This document shows positions 32,795 to 41,050 of a stretch of DNA of 64,000 nt, piece after piece; position 1 is the stretch's first letter; each line of letters begins with the position of its first letter. Under the pieces are notes generated by a model that was given only the letters and a program-made list of their open reading frames with translations, searched no databases and was not told where the DNA came from. The stretch comes from an uncultured Oscillospiraceae bacterium (lineage in GTDB: Bacteria; Bacillota; Clostridia; Oscillospirales; Oscillospiraceae): contig CAJTLI010000009.1 of the NCBI GenBank assembly GCA_910577525.1, positions 28,791-92,790 of the forward strand, read 5' to 3'. The translations under genes and the position numbers were made by a program.

Positions 32795-34099
32795 ATGGCA
32801 AAATTGGAATACGACAAGGACGGGCGGCTGCTCTTTACCAGGGAGATGAAGGAGGAGTACACCATCCTTATGCCCCAGATGCTCCCTGTCCACTTTGGCA
32901 TGTTCCAGCAGCTGCTCATTCTGGAGGGCTACAAGGTGGACATGCTCACCACCAACCACCGGGGCATCGTGGACGAGGGTCTCAAATACGTCCACAACGA
33001 CACCTGTTACCCCGCCCTGCTGGTCATCGGCCAGCTCATCGACGCCATCAAGCACGGGGGCTACGACCCCCACAAGGTGGCCCTGTTCATCACCCAGACC
33101 GGCGGCGGCTGCCGGGCCTCCAACTACATCCACCTGCTGAGAAAGGCCCTGGAAAAGGCGGGGCTGGAGTTCGTCCCCGTCATCTCAGTAAACCTGTCCG
33201 GATTGGAGAAGAACCCCGGCTTCTCCCTCACCCTGCCCCTGGTGCGCAAGCTCATCTACGGCATGATGTACGGCGACCTGCTGGTCAACGCCGCCAACCA
33301 GGTCCGGCCCTATGAACTCACCCCCGGCGACACCGACCATATGCTGGATGTCTGGCAGAAAAAGCTTATCGACGGCTTCCAGGCGGGCCGCGGCATGAGC
33401 CGGAGGCAGATGCGGGACAATTTCGACGCCATCCTGGCGGATTTTGAGGCCATCCCCGTATCCCAGGAGGAAAAGGTCCGGGTGGGGGTGGTGGGCGAGA
33501 TCTATGTGAAATTCTCCCCCCTGGGCAACAACAACCTGGAGGACTTCCTGCTCTCCGAGGGGGCGGAGCCCGTGGTCCCCGGCCTCACCGACTTCATGAT
33601 CTTCAAAATTTTTAACCGGGAGGTGGATGTGAACATCTACGGCGGACTGTGGGCCAAAAAGAAGTTCTGTCAGGTGTTCAAGGGCTACATTGAGGCCTGC
33701 CAAAAGGACATGATCGCCGCCCTGAAAAAAACCCGCTTCCGGGCCCCGGGCACCTTCGAGAACATGCACATGCTGGTCCAGGGCTACCTGGGGGACGGCA
33801 ACAAGATGGGCGAGGGCTGGCTGCTCACCGGCGAGATGCTGGAGCTCATCCATTCCGGGGTGCCCAACATCGTGTGCACCCAGCCCTTCGGCTGCCTGCC
33901 CAACCACATCGTGGGCAAGGGCATGATCCGCAAGCTGAAGGACGACTACCCCGACTCCAACATCGTGGCCATCGACTACGACCCCGGGGCCACCAAGATC
34001 AACCAGGAGAACCGGATCAAGCTGATGCTGGCCAACGCCAAGGCTTTAACCAAGGCCAAGCAGCCGGCGGAAAAAGAGCCTGCGGGCGCGGGCGTGTAA
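32795..34099 (+). CDS. 2-hydroxyacyl-CoA dehydratase-like (HgdB/YjiM-type) iron-sulphur protein
   Basis: 434-residue protein of the 2-hydroxyglutaryl-CoA dehydratase D-component family. Cluster-ligand candidates are C71 (HNDTCYPALL), C106 (TGGGCRASNY) and the pair in VCTQPFGCLPNH (about 354-365). The family holds [4Fe-4S] or double-cubane clusters reduced by the ATP-driven activase; members work on 2-hydroxyacyl-CoAs or on small molecules such as acetylene or azide. Here the activase partner is encoded just upstream. No CoA-transferase or acyl-CoA dehydrogenase is nearby, so a classical amino acid fermentation role is not supported. Pro/Ala-rich tail at the end. Confidence 0.87.
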   Translation: MAKLEYDKDGRLLFTREMKEEYTILMPQMLPVHFGMFQQLLILEGYKVDMLTTNHRGIVDEGLKYVHNDTCYPALLVIGQLIDAIKHGGYDPHKVALFITQTGGGCRASNYIHLLRKALEKAGLEFVPVISVNLSGLEKNPGFSLTLPLVRKLIYGMMYGDLLVNAANQVRPYELTPGDTDHMLDVWQKKLIDGFQAGRGMSRRQMRDNFDAILADFEAIPVSQEEKVRVGVVGEIYVKFSPLGNNNLEDFLLSEGAEPVVPGLTDFMIFKIFNREVDVNIYGGLWAKKKFCQVFKGYIEACQKDMIAALKKTRFRAPGTFENMHMLVQGYLGDGNKMGEGWLLTGEMLELIHSGVPNIVCTQPFGCLPNHIVGKGMIRKLKDDYPDSNIVAIDYDPGATKINQENRIKLMLANAKALTKAKQPAEKEPAGAGV

Positions 34100-34115
34100 A
34101 GGAGGAACACCTGTC

Positions 34116-34568
34116 ATGAAATTAGCGGAGGCACTACAGGAGCGGGCGGACCTGAACCGCCGGATCCAGCAGCTCCAGCAGCGGCTGGACAACAACGCCA
34201 TGGTCCAGGAGGGGGAAGCCCCCGCCGAGGACCCGGCGGAGCTGCTGGCCGAGCTGGACCGCTGCGTGGAGGAGCTGGAGCGGCTCATCGCCCGGATCAA
34301 CCTGACCAACTGCCGCGCGGAGGTGGAGGGCGTGAGCCTCACCGCCCTGCTGGCCCGGCGGGACGCACTGAAGCTGAAGCTGGGGGCGTACCGGAGCCTG
34401 GTGCAGTCCGCCAGCCATCTGGGGCACCGGGGAATGCGCAGCGAGATCAAGTGGCTGAGTACCGTGAACGTGCGGGAGCTGCAAAAGCAGGTGGATCAGC
34501 TGGCCAAGGAGCTGCGCCTGCTGGACAATGCCATCCAGGCGGCCAACTGGGCCACTGATCTGATGTAA
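34116..34568 (+). CDS. DIP1984 family protein
   Basis: 150-residue, fully helical, cytoplasmic protein. MKLAEALQERADLNRRIQQL and NNAMVQEGEAPAEDPAELLA are the DIP1984-family signature; the remainder is coiled coil (LDRCVEELERLIARINLTN; LQKQVDQLAKELRLLDNAIQ). The family has no established function. ATG at 34116 follows AAGGAGG, 16 bp after the dehydratase-like gene, so it may share that transcript. Confidence 0.85.
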   Translation: MKLAEALQERADLNRRIQQLQQRLDNNAMVQEGEAPAEDPAELLAELDRCVEELERLIARINLTNCRAEVEGVSLTALLARRDALKLKLGAYRSLVQSASHLGHRGMRSEIKWLSTVNVRELQKQVDQLAKELRLLDNAIQAANWATDLM

Positions 34569-34651
34569 GTGCGCCAAAAGGGACATACGATATTCCCCGT
34601 GTTCTGTCGCCGGGCGGAAGTATGCCTCAAACCGCCCAGTGCGTCAGCGGG

Positions 34652-34696
34652 CTAAAAGTTCTTTTTCGGTTCCTTTTTCTTTCAAGAAAAAGGAAC
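34652..34696. repeat. GTTCCTTTTT hairpin repeat, copy 1
   Basis: CTAAAAGTTCTTTTTCGG followed by the hairpin GTTCCTTTTTCTT ... AAGAAAAAGGAAC. Nearly the same sequence recurs at 49863-49906. Confidence 0.75.
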
Positions 34697-34965
34697 GCCT
34701 GCGGCAGCAGGTAGCTTTCGGGGCGAACGCGAGCTCCCCGGCTGAGCATAAGCCGGACATTGGTGGCGCCCACGGGCGGGCGCGAGGGGGTTCAATCCCT
34801 CCACGTAACCGTTACGCCCAAACCGCGCACAACCGCACTGTTACAGGGCTTCGGCCCGGATTAACACCGCACAACCAACGCGTTGACTGAGAGCGAGGGC
34901 GGGTAAGGGGAACTGCCGCCGAACAAGAGGGCCGCCCGATCATGGGCGTTGCTTTAAGAAAGCCT

Positions 34966-35014
34966 GTAGGGGCGGCTGTCAGCCGCCTGCGGGCGCATAG
35001 TATGCGCCCCTACA
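34966..35014. repeat. GTAGGGGCGG-family composite hairpin
   Basis: TGTAGGGGCGGCTGTCAGCC starts and TGCGCCCCTACA ends the element; two nested stems (GGCGGCT/AGCCGCC and GGGCGCATA/TATGCGCCC) lie inside. Confidence 0.75.
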
Positions 35015-35073
35015 AAAAGGCCTCTTATCTCAACGCCTCGTCCGAGCGGCTCCCGTTATTTTGGGAGGTCAGG

Positions 35074-35634
35074 ATGGAAGAATTACGATTTGTGGACGCC
35101 TGTACCGAGGAGCACTTTCGGGCCATGTCTCTCATCCACGCGCTGGGTTGGAGAGATACCTATGTGGACGCGGTCCCCGCCGACTATATGGCCTCCGAGA
35201 TTACCGATGAGCGTTGGGTGGAGGTGTTCCGCGCCAACTATGAAACACAGAACGGCGTCCACGGGCTGCTGCTCTACCGGGGGGACGAGCCGGTGTCCTG
35301 CCTCAACTACTGCAAAGCCCGGACGGTGAACTACAACCCCGGCGACATCTGCACCTTCGACAACGCCGCCTACGCCGCCTGGGGGGAGATCGCCTCCTTC
35401 TACACCCACCCGGCCCAGCGGGGCCGGGGCTACGGCGGGCTGCTCATGGAAGAGGCCCTGCGGCGGCTGAAGGCGGACGGTTTTCAAAACGCCTTTGTGT
35501 TCGTCCTGCGGGAGAATGAGCGGGCCCGGCGGTTCTACGCCGCCCACGGCTTCGCCTGGGACGGCACCCACGCCGATATCCCCTTCCCCCACGACACCGT
35601 CTGCGTGGACCTGCGGTATGTGAAAAAGCTGTAA
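35074..35634 (+). CDS. GNAT family N-acetyltransferase
   Basis: 186-residue GNAT acetyltransferase. SFYTHPAQRGRGYGGLLMEE (about 108-127) contains the RGxGYG acetyl-CoA pyrophosphate loop, followed by ALRRLKADGFQNAFVFVL and ENERARRFYAAHGF, the usual strand 5/helix 4. The acceptor is unknown. ATG at 35074 was chosen because GGGAGG lies 6 bases upstream; the frame is open back through the repeat region, which is not coding. Confidence 0.87.
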   Translation: MEELRFVDACTEEHFRAMSLIHALGWRDTYVDAVPADYMASEITDERWVEVFRANYETQNGVHGLLLYRGDEPVSCLNYCKARTVNYNPGDICTFDNAAYAAWGEIASFYTHPAQRGRGYGGLLMEEALRRLKADGFQNAFVFVLRENERARRFYAAHGFAWDGTHADIPFPHDTVCVDLRYVKKL

Positions 35635-35636
35635 AA

Positions 35637-35667
35637 AACCGCCGGGATTGTAACTCCCGGCGGCTTT
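35637..35667. terminator. terminator after the GNAT gene
   Basis: CCGCCGGGA / TCCCGGCGG, 7-nt loop, then CTTTC. Confidence 0.78.
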
Positions 35668-35719
35668 CATTGCCCACTCTCCCCTTTCCCGCATATACTG
35701 CGATAGGGAGGTGGGGGTG

Positions 35720-35932
35720 GTGAGACGCTGCTGCGGCTCCCGGGGAGAGGGCGGCGACCTGGTGGCCGCGGCGGCGGCGCTGTCCGTAGCCATGGCCCAG
35801 GGCAGGACGGCGGAGGAGCTGGAGGTGCTGTCCTCCCTTTTCAATATGCTGGGCGAAAATCTGGGTACGCTGGCCCTCACGGCGCCCAGCGACGAAGACT
35901 GCTGTCCGAAAAGCCAGGACCGCTGCACCTGA
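35720..35932 (+). CDS. small DUF6774-like protein
   Basis: 70-residue protein. It starts MRRCCGSRGEGG, has a helical middle LVAAAAALSVAMAQGRTAEE and ELEVLSSLFNMLGENLGTLA, and ends with a Cys-rich tail (DEDCCPKSQDRC). The middle resembles the clostridial DUF6774 pattern (alanine-rich helix, LSSxFxxLGxxLxTIA). GTG at 35720 lies 8 bases after AGGGAGG; three further GTG/GGG codons precede it. Function unknown. The stop lies inside the following terminator. Confidence 0.65.
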   Translation: MRRCCGSRGEGGDLVAAAAALSVAMAQGRTAEELEVLSSLFNMLGENLGTLALTAPSDEDCCPKSQDRCT

Positions 35933-35951
35933 CAGCGGCCCTGGCCCTTTT
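35913..35951. terminator. bidirectional terminator
   Basis: GCCAGGACCGCTG pairs with CAGCGGCCCTGGC (one mismatch), then CCTTTTT on the plus strand and TTTTC on the minus strand. It serves the small gene and the convergent udp. Confidence 0.82.
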
Positions 35952-36724
35952 TATGGATTCTTTTCCTGGTCGCGCTGTATGAGCAGCTTCACCGCCTCGA
36001 CGCCCACCCGGATGGCGGAGTCCGTGTCCTCGTCCCGGGTTTGGTCCAGACCGGCGGCGTTGCGCTCCTGGTTCCAGATCACGTGGAAGGCCGAGCCGCA
36101 CCGCACGCCCCGGGCGGCGGCCACGGTGAACAGCGCCGCGCTCTCCATCTCGGAGGCCAGCACCCCCAGCCGCTTCCACGCCTCCCACTTGCTTTGCAGC
36201 TCGTAAGACACCGGCATACGCTCCGGCGAATGCTGTCCGTAGAAGGAGTCCTTGCACTGCACCACTCCGGCGTGCCACCGCCTCCCCGACGCCTTGGCCG
36301 CGTCCACCAGGGCGGTGAGCACCTCGTAGTCCGCCACGGCGGGGAACTCGATGGGGGCGTATTCCCGGCTGGTCCCCTCCATGCGCACCGCCCCGGTGGC
36401 CACCACGATATCGCCGCTGGCCACGTCCAGCTTGATGCCGCCGCAGGTGCCCACCCGGACGAAGGTGTCCGCCCCCAGGTTGGCCAGCTCCTCCATGGCG
36501 ATGGAGGCGGAGGGCCCGCCGATGCCGGTGGAGGTGACTGTCACCTTCTCCTCCAGCAGGGTTCCGGTATAGGTGACATACTCCCGGTTGGTGGTCACAT
36601 GGACGGGGCCGTCAAAGTACCGGGCGATCTTCTCGCTCCGGCCGGGGTCGCCGGGAAGCAGGCAGTACCGCCCCACGTCGCCCTCCTTGCAGTTGATGTG
36701 GAATTGCCGCTCGTCTGCGATCAT
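35951..36724 (-). CDS. udp: uridine phosphorylase
   Basis: 257-residue nucleoside phosphorylase of the Udp type, converting uridine + phosphate to uracil + ribose-1-phosphate. [18 protein letters not shown] is the phosphate/dimer loop, [19 protein letters not shown] and [10 protein letters not shown] the phosphate site, and [13 protein letters not shown] (about 195-207) the ribose-binding Glu-Met-Glu. [14 protein letters not shown] and the loop [11 protein letters not shown] match uridine-specific members better than purine ones. ATG at 36724. Single gene with its own promoter. Confidence 0.88.
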   Translation of the reverse strand: MIADERQFHINCKEGDVGRYCLLPGDPGRSEKIARYFDGPVHVTTNREYVTYTGTLLEEKVTVTSTGIGGPSASIAMEELANLGADTFVRVGTCGGIKLDVASGDIVVATGAVRMEGTSREYAPIEFPAVADYEVLTALVDAAKASGRRWHAGVVQCKDSFYGQHSPERMPVSYELQSKWEAWKRLGVLASEMESAALFTVAAARGVRCGSAFHVIWNQERNAAGLDQTRDEDTDSAIRVGVEAVKLLIQRDQEKNP

Positions 36725-36755
36725 GGCCGCACCTCATTTCCATTGGTTTGGCTCT

Positions 36756-36784
36756 ATTATACCGCCGCCCAGCGGAAAATGCAA
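36756..36784 (-). promoter_or_regulatory. sigma-A promoter of udp
   Basis: Minus strand TTGCAT, 17 bp, TATAAT. Confidence 0.82.
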
Positions 36785-36787
36785 GGC

Positions 36788-37381
36788 TCACCCCGCGTCG
36801 ATGACCACGCCCTCCAGCAGGTCCCAGTCCCAATCCACCCTGGGCGCGGCTCCCCGCACCAGGGGCCCGTGGTACTCATACAGGGAATAGGAGGTATCCA
36901 TCCATACCCACTTCCCCAAAATCATCTTCTGTCCATCATAGACGACCACCTGCTCTCCGGGGCCCATGGCCCACAAAAGACCTGTCACGCTGCCCGTGAA
37001 CATGGCCAGAACCAGACAGAACGCGGACAGGCCCGTCACCACGCTTTTTGCGCTCCCCTCCCGCCGGTCCAGCCAGCGCCTGGCGTAAACGATGGTCAGG
37101 ATTCCGGTGGCCAGCCCCAGCAGCCATAAAATCACGCTCAGCCCCTCCCGGAACCAGGTGCGCCAGACAAGTCCCAGCCCCTCCAGCCCCCACGCTCCGC
37201 CAAACAGTACTGCGGCCACGCCCAGCATGGTGAAAAACAACGCAAACAATCCCCGCCGCCGTTGGGCTTCCAGCTTGTTCAAGGTGGCGACGCACACCGC
37301 CGCCAGCAGCAGAAGCGGTCCCCATAGAAGGAAAAACATCATCAAGGCGCTCCACACAGGGGACAGAAAAAATTCCTCCAT
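36788..37381 (-). CDS. hypothetical membrane protein
   Basis: 197-residue membrane protein with four hydrophobic segments (WSALMMFFLLWGPLLLLAAV; GLFALFFTMLGVAAVLFGGA; SVILWLLGLATGILTIVYA; VTGLSAFCLVLAMFTGSV), then a hydrophilic tail of about 60 residues rich in Trp and Tyr that would be exported. No family recognised. ATG at 37381 follows GAGGGGGTG. The upstream lipoprotein gene ends 2 bp before, so the pair is translation-coupled. Confidence 0.75.
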   Translation of the reverse strand: MEEFFLSPVWSALMMFFLLWGPLLLLAAVCVATLNKLEAQRRRGLFALFFTMLGVAAVLFGGAWGLEGLGLVWRTWFREGLSVILWLLGLATGILTIVYARRWLDRREGSAKSVVTGLSAFCLVLAMFTGSVTGLLWAMGPGEQVVVYDGQKMILGKWVWMDTSYSLYEYHGPLVRGAAPRVDWDWDLLEGVVIDAG

Positions 37382-37383
37382 GC

Positions 37384-37785
37384 TCACACCCCCTCGGGCC
37401 AGCAGGTGTCCGCGGCGAGGGTCAGCCCCTCTGCACCGTCCCGGGCGGTGACGTACCACCGCTCCCCCTCCGGCGGGGCCTCGTCGATGGTGAGCTGGGC
37501 CAGCGCGCCCCCCACGATATCGTACACCGGTCTGTCGTACACATACACCGTCACCGGGTACTCCCCCGTCTCGAAGCCAAAGCTCTCCCCCCGGCGCAAG
37601 GGGCTGCTGTCGGCGTTCTGAGTCCCCCCGTTCTGGTCCTGGGAGTCCACCGCCACAGTCACGATCACCGCGTCCGAGTCGTTGACAAACACCAAGTCGG
37701 CCTCAATATCATTGCCGCGGCCACAGCCGGACAGGGCGCAGAATATGGCGGACAGTATCAACATAAGGGTCAAAAAGCGTTTCAT
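37384..37785 (-). CDS. small lipoprotein
   Basis: 133-residue secreted lipoprotein. The signal peptide MKRFLTLMLILSAIFCALSG ends in a lipobox LSGC at residue 21 (lipidated Cys). The mature part (IEADLVFVNDSDAVIVTVAV ... GESFGFETGEYPVTVYVYDR) is beta-rich and not assigned. ATG at 37785 follows AAAGGAG. Coupled to the membrane protein downstream, suggesting they work together at the cell surface. Confidence 0.78.
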   Translation of the reverse strand: MKRFLTLMLILSAIFCALSGCGRGNDIEADLVFVNDSDAVIVTVAVDSQDQNGGTQNADSSPLRRGESFGFETGEYPVTVYVYDRPVYDIVGGALAQLTIDEAPPEGERWYVTARDGAEGLTLAADTCWPEGV

Positions 37786-37814
37786 TTTATATTCTCCTTT
37801 CCAAATTGGGCCGT

Positions 37815-37843
37815 GAAAAACCGCCCCCATGGCCGGAGGCGGT
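37815..37843 (-). terminator. terminator of the DUF2975-HTH operon
   Basis: ACCGCC ... GGCGGT stem followed by TTTTTC on the minus strand, 27 bp after the HTH gene. Confidence 0.7.
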
Positions 37844-37869
37844 CACGCGGTCTGTGTTTTGTTCGGTTT

Positions 37870-38085
37870 TCAGTCCTCCCCGCCGGGCACATACTCCAGA
37901 ATGTCCCCCGGCTGGCAGTCCAGCACCTTGCAGATGGCCTCCAGCGTGGAAAACCGCACCGCCTTGGCCTTGTTGTTCTTTAAAATGGACAGGTTGGCCA
38001 TGGTCACGTCCACCCGCTGGGACAGCTCCCCCAGGGACATCTTCCGCCTGGCCATCATCACATCCAGATTCACCACAATCGGCAT
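37870..38085 (-). CDS. XRE-family helix-turn-helix regulator (YozG-like)
   Basis: 71-residue Cro/C1-type protein: MPIVVNLDVMMARRKMSLGE, LSQRVDVTMANLSILKNNKA (HTH) and FSTLEAICKVLDCQPGDILE. Almost the whole protein is the HTH domain. Typical for the small YozG group paired with DUF2975 membrane proteins. ATG at 38085 follows GGGGAGG. Probably autoregulates the operon. Confidence 0.88.
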   Translation of the reverse strand: MPIVVNLDVMMARRKMSLGELSQRVDVTMANLSILKNNKAKAVRFSTLEAICKVLDCQPGDILEYVPGGED

Positions 38086-38154
38086 AGGCCGCCCTCCCCG
38101 ATTTCCCGTCCCCTGCGGAAGCGGGAACATATGATATCCGCCATAGGCCGTCCC

Positions 38155-38742
38155 CTAGATGGTCAGGTCGTTCTCCGCCTTGAGTTCCGCCGCCTGCCGG
38201 AACAGAGCGGACATGACCATGCACAGCAAGCCAGCCATCAGGAAGATGGGGACAAACAGGGCGTTGTAGGTCAGCAGGGGCGCGATGCTCTGATAGTACA
38301 CAAAGCCCCAGATCAGCCGCAAGAACGCCGCCCCGGCGATGAGAAAACAGCAGATCGCCGCAGTTTTCAGGCTTTTGGCGTTGTCCATGACGAAGGGGTT
38401 CCCTTTCAAAATGGTGTCCAGCACCCGCTTTCCCTGCCAGAGAATGACGGCGGTGCAGATGCCGCAGAGCAAAAGGAAAAGCGTAAGGACCACGTATTGA
38501 TTCCCAAATCCCTGTGGAATGTGCCGGAACACCTCCGGCCACATAATGAGCAGAAATACCACAGGCGACAAGGGCTCATGGGGATCGCTTCCCATTTGAA
38601 ACAGGTGCTGCCATTCTTCTCCAAGTTCCCCGAGGGTCACCAAGCCCGGCACAAGAAACAGCGCAAAAATATTGCCCGCGAATATTGCGACCACCATGAC
38701 CCGCAGCACCCGGGCCAGCTTCTGTACGGAAGTTTGTTCCAT
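38155..38742 (-). CDS. DUF2975 membrane protein
   Basis: 195-residue membrane protein with four helices (VLRVMVVAIFAGNIFALFLV; VVLTLFLLLCGICTAVILW; AAICCFLIAGAAFLRLIWG; ALFVPIFLMAGLLCMVMSAL). The loop LKGNPFVMDNAKSLKTAAIC is the DUF2975 signature. Function unknown; regularly found next to YozG-like regulators, as here (69 bp). ATG at 38742 follows AGAGGTGG. Confidence 0.85.
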   Translation of the reverse strand: MEQTSVQKLARVLRVMVVAIFAGNIFALFLVPGLVTLGELGEEWQHLFQMGSDPHEPLSPVVFLLIMWPEVFRHIPQGFGNQYVVLTLFLLLCGICTAVILWQGKRVLDTILKGNPFVMDNAKSLKTAAICCFLIAGAAFLRLIWGFVYYQSIAPLLTYNALFVPIFLMAGLLCMVMSALFRQAAELKAENDLTI

Positions 38743-38763
38743 TTCAACCACCTCTTGTCCCAG

Positions 38764-38792
38764 AGCATACCACCGTCCATATCGTTTGTCAA
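38764..38792 (-). promoter_or_regulatory. sigma-A promoter of DUF2975-HTH operon
   Basis: Minus strand TTGACA, 17 bp, TATGCT. Confidence 0.8.
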
Positions 38793-38825
38793 GTATTTTT
38801 TATTGTTTTTCAATAATTTTTTGAT

Positions 38826-38852
38826 GTAAAACACCCCCGCCGCCGGCGGGGG
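38826..38852 (-). terminator. terminator of sirtuin-CPBP operon
   Basis: CCCCCGCC / GGCGGGGG stem with TGTTTTA downstream on the minus strand. Confidence 0.75.
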
Positions 38853-38861
38853 CTTTTGCGT

Positions 38862-39755
38862 TTATTCCTCCCAGGGGTCGAACTCGTACACGCCGGGGAC
38901 CATGGGCAGCGCCGGGACGGCCTGCACCCTGGGCACGGGCCGGAACAGCCCGGAAATCCCCTTCCGGTCCAGAATCGGGGCGGCGATGCCCGCCAGCAGC
39001 ACAACCCCCAGCGTAATCAGCGTCCCAGCCTCACTCTCCGGGGCCAGCGTAAATGCCTGCCCAATGGCGTTAAACGTCAAGTGGGCCAGAATGGACGGCC
39101 AGATGGAGCCCGTCCGCAGGTCAACAAAACCAAAAAACGCCCCCAGAACAAAGGTATAGCAAAACCAAACCGGATGCCCGTGGCAGATCCCAAAGATGGC
39201 GGCGGACAGCAGCACCGCCAGCCACCCCGGCATTGCCTTGCTCAGCCGGGACATGATGAGCCCGCGGAAAATAAACTCCTCCACCACCGGCGCCACCAGC
39301 ACGGTGGCGATCAGGGTCGCCGCGCCGCCGGAGGCGATGCCGGACGACGCCTCGTTATAGCTCTCCATCCACGCCTCCGGCAGCGCAGCCATCACCAGAA
39401 TCACGATCAGATACAGCGCCGGAGCCAGAGACGCCCCCGCCCAAAGCGAGGCCGCGTCCACCCGCCGCAGCCACAGGGCCTCGCTCAGCTTTTTCTGCCG
39501 GATCAGATAAAACGCCAGCACGGCAACGATTGTCAGCCCACCGGAGATCAGGCTGAACAGCATGGCGTTGTCTATCAGCATATGATAGAGCTGGTCTCCG
39601 ACCTCCTGTCCGCCTATGGCCTGCTGAATTCCGGCGATGAAGGCCACCGGAAGCATCACCAGCACCTGCATCCCCAAAAACAGCCCCAGATAGCAGCTGG
39701 ACTTCAGCAACGCCACAATCACCTGAACGGCCCGCTCCCCCGCTTTTGGCTTCAC
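38862..39755 (-). CDS. CPBP-family intramembrane glutamic/metallo-endopeptidase
   Basis: 297-residue protein with seven to eight membrane helices. The CPBP/Abi motifs are intact: VVEEFIFRGLI (EExxxR, about 158-168), SAAIFGICHGH (FxxxH) and LAHLTFNAIG (HxxxN). Rce1-like enzymes of this group cleave prenylated proteins or serve bacteriocin self-immunity. GTG at 39755 overlaps the sirtuin stop by 4 bp. Substrate unknown; the C-terminal 40 residues form an extra Pro-rich tail. Confidence 0.88.
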   Translation of the reverse strand: MKPKAGERAVQVIVALLKSSCYLGLFLGMQVLVMLPVAFIAGIQQAIGGQEVGDQLYHMLIDNAMLFSLISGGLTIVAVLAFYLIRQKKLSEALWLRRVDAASLWAGASLAPALYLIVILVMAALPEAWMESYNEASSGIASGGAATLIATVLVAPVVEEFIFRGLIMSRLSKAMPGWLAVLLSAAIFGICHGHPVWFCYTFVLGAFFGFVDLRTGSIWPSILAHLTFNAIGQAFTLAPESEAGTLITLGVVLLAGIAAPILDRKGISGLFRPVPRVQAVPALPMVPGVYEFDPWEE

Positions 39756-40474
39756 AGCGCGATCCCTCCCAACACCTTGCCGATAGAGTCGTGTATCACA
39801 AGATCGGCCTGTCCGTCATAGGGGGTGGGGTCCCGGTTGATGAGCACCAGCTTATTTCCCCGGTAATAGTTGATAAGCCCCGCCGCCGGGTACACCACCA
39901 GGGAGGTCCCGCCGACGATGAGCACATCCGCCCCGGCGATGGCCCGGACGGCGCCCTCCACCGTATCCTGGTCCAGCCCCTCCTCGTAGAGCACCACGTC
40001 CGGCTTCACCAGCCCGCCGCACACGGGGCACCGGGGCACGCCCTCCCCCTCCACGATGAACTCCACGCCGTAAAAGGTCCGGCACTTGGTGCAGTAGTTG
40101 CGGTGGACCGAGCCGTGGAGCTCATACACCGTCCGGCTCCCCGCCAGCTGGTGGAGGCCGTCGATGTTCTGCGTCACCACCGCCTTCAGCCTGCCCGCCC
40201 GCTCCAGCTCCGCCAGCTTGCGGTGGGCGGCGTTGGGCTCGGCGTCCAGACAGAGCATCTTATCCCGGTAAAAACGGTAAAACTCCTCGGTATGCCGGAC
40301 AAAATAGGTGTGGCTCAGAATGGTCTCCGGCGGCTGGTCATACTTCTGATTGTACAGGCCGTCCACACTGCGGAAGTCCGGGATGCCGCTCTCGGTGGAC
40401 ACGCCGGCCCCGCCGAAAAACACGATGCTGCCGCTGCTCTGAATCCACTGCTGCAGCCGCTCCTGAGAAGTCAT
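39752..40474 (-). CDS. cobB: Sir2-family NAD-dependent protein deacylase
   Basis: 240-residue sirtuin. GAGVSTESGIPDFRS (NAD-binding GAGxSxxxGIPDFR), TQNIDGLH with VYELHG (catalytic His), the zinc knuckle CTKC ... CPVC, and KPDVVLYEE and GTSLVVYPAAG are all present. It removes acetyl or other acyl groups from lysine using NAD. ATG at 40474 follows GGGAGG; the open frame upstream overlaps hairpins and is not coding. Confidence 0.93.
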   Translation of the reverse strand: MTSQERLQQWIQSSGSIVFFGGAGVSTESGIPDFRSVDGLYNQKYDQPPETILSHTYFVRHTEEFYRFYRDKMLCLDAEPNAAHRKLAELERAGRLKAVVTQNIDGLHQLAGSRTVYELHGSVHRNYCTKCRTFYGVEFIVEGEGVPRCPVCGGLVKPDVVLYEEGLDQDTVEGAVRAIAGADVLIVGGTSLVVYPAAGLINYYRGNKLVLINRDPTPYDGQADLVIHDSIGKVLGGIAL

Positions 40475-40560
40475 GCCTCTCCCTCCCCTGCCCAAAGCCA
40501 GCCCTTCCTTGGACGGATAAAAACCGGAAGGCCCGTCTTTGCCCTTGCGAAAAATAAAAT

Positions 40561-40637
40561 TCACAGCCCTTGGATTTTGCTGTCCAGGGCTGTGAGTGAG
40601 CTGAAAACGCCGGTTCCTCCCTCCGGACGGCGTTTTC
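40561..40637. repeat. two inverted repeats between sirtuin and tRNA
   Basis: TCACAGCCCT/AGGGCTGTGA (40561-40595) and GAAAACGCCG/CGGCGTTTTC (40603-40637). The second lies 12 bp after the tRNA 3' end and could terminate or help process the tRNA transcript. Confidence 0.55.
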
Positions 40638-40649
40638 ACCCAATTAAGT

Positions 40650-40725
<76 letters not shown>

Positions 40726-40865
40726 ATATTCAAACAGACCGGACACACAGCGCCCGCCGTCCGCCAAGGCAGTTCCCGGCAGACCGGCCCCGCCGCCAGC
40801 GCGGCGAAACCCCCTTGGTCCGGAGTTACGGGGCGGACCGCCGCCCCACAAACCGACCGTTACCC

Positions 40866-40893
40866 ATTATAACAGAAAAAACAAATTTGTAAA
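40866..40893 (-). promoter_or_regulatory. sigma-A promoter of tRNA-Ala
   Basis: Minus strand TTTACA, 16 bp, TATAAT, about 140 bp before the mature 5' end. Confidence 0.65.
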
Positions 40894-41050
40894 GAGAAAT
40901 TTTTCGGTTCTCCCGGATATTTTTCCAAGGGCCGTCCCCTGTCCAAAAACGCCGCAAAAATCAGTGGATTTTCTCCATGAATTGTGGTAGAATGACAGAA
41001 ATACAGCCTAGACGACATACATTGACCCTCGAGGAAAGGAGCCGGTGGAC

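Larger units (their letters stand above)
34569..35073. other. 505-bp intergenic region rich in repeats
   Basis: No convincing gene. It contains a GTTCCTTTTT hairpin repeat, a composite GTAGGGGCGG repeat, and in between a GC-rich stretch (34700-34900) with several small inverted repeats (GGGCTTCGGCCC near 34847) and a tRNA T-arm-like GGTTCAATCCC that lacks the rest of a cloverleaf. Confidence 0.5.

Noticed and set aside
34780..34805. tRNA T-arm-like GGTTCAATCCC in the intergenic region
   Set aside because: No D-arm, anticodon arm or matching acceptor stem can be drawn upstream; likely chance within repeat DNA.
34639..34890. Open frame across the GTTCCTTTTT repeat (83 codons)
   Set aside because: Encodes the repeat hairpin and GC-rich filler, lacks a ribosome site, and a similar spurious peptide arises from the second repeat copy near 49880.
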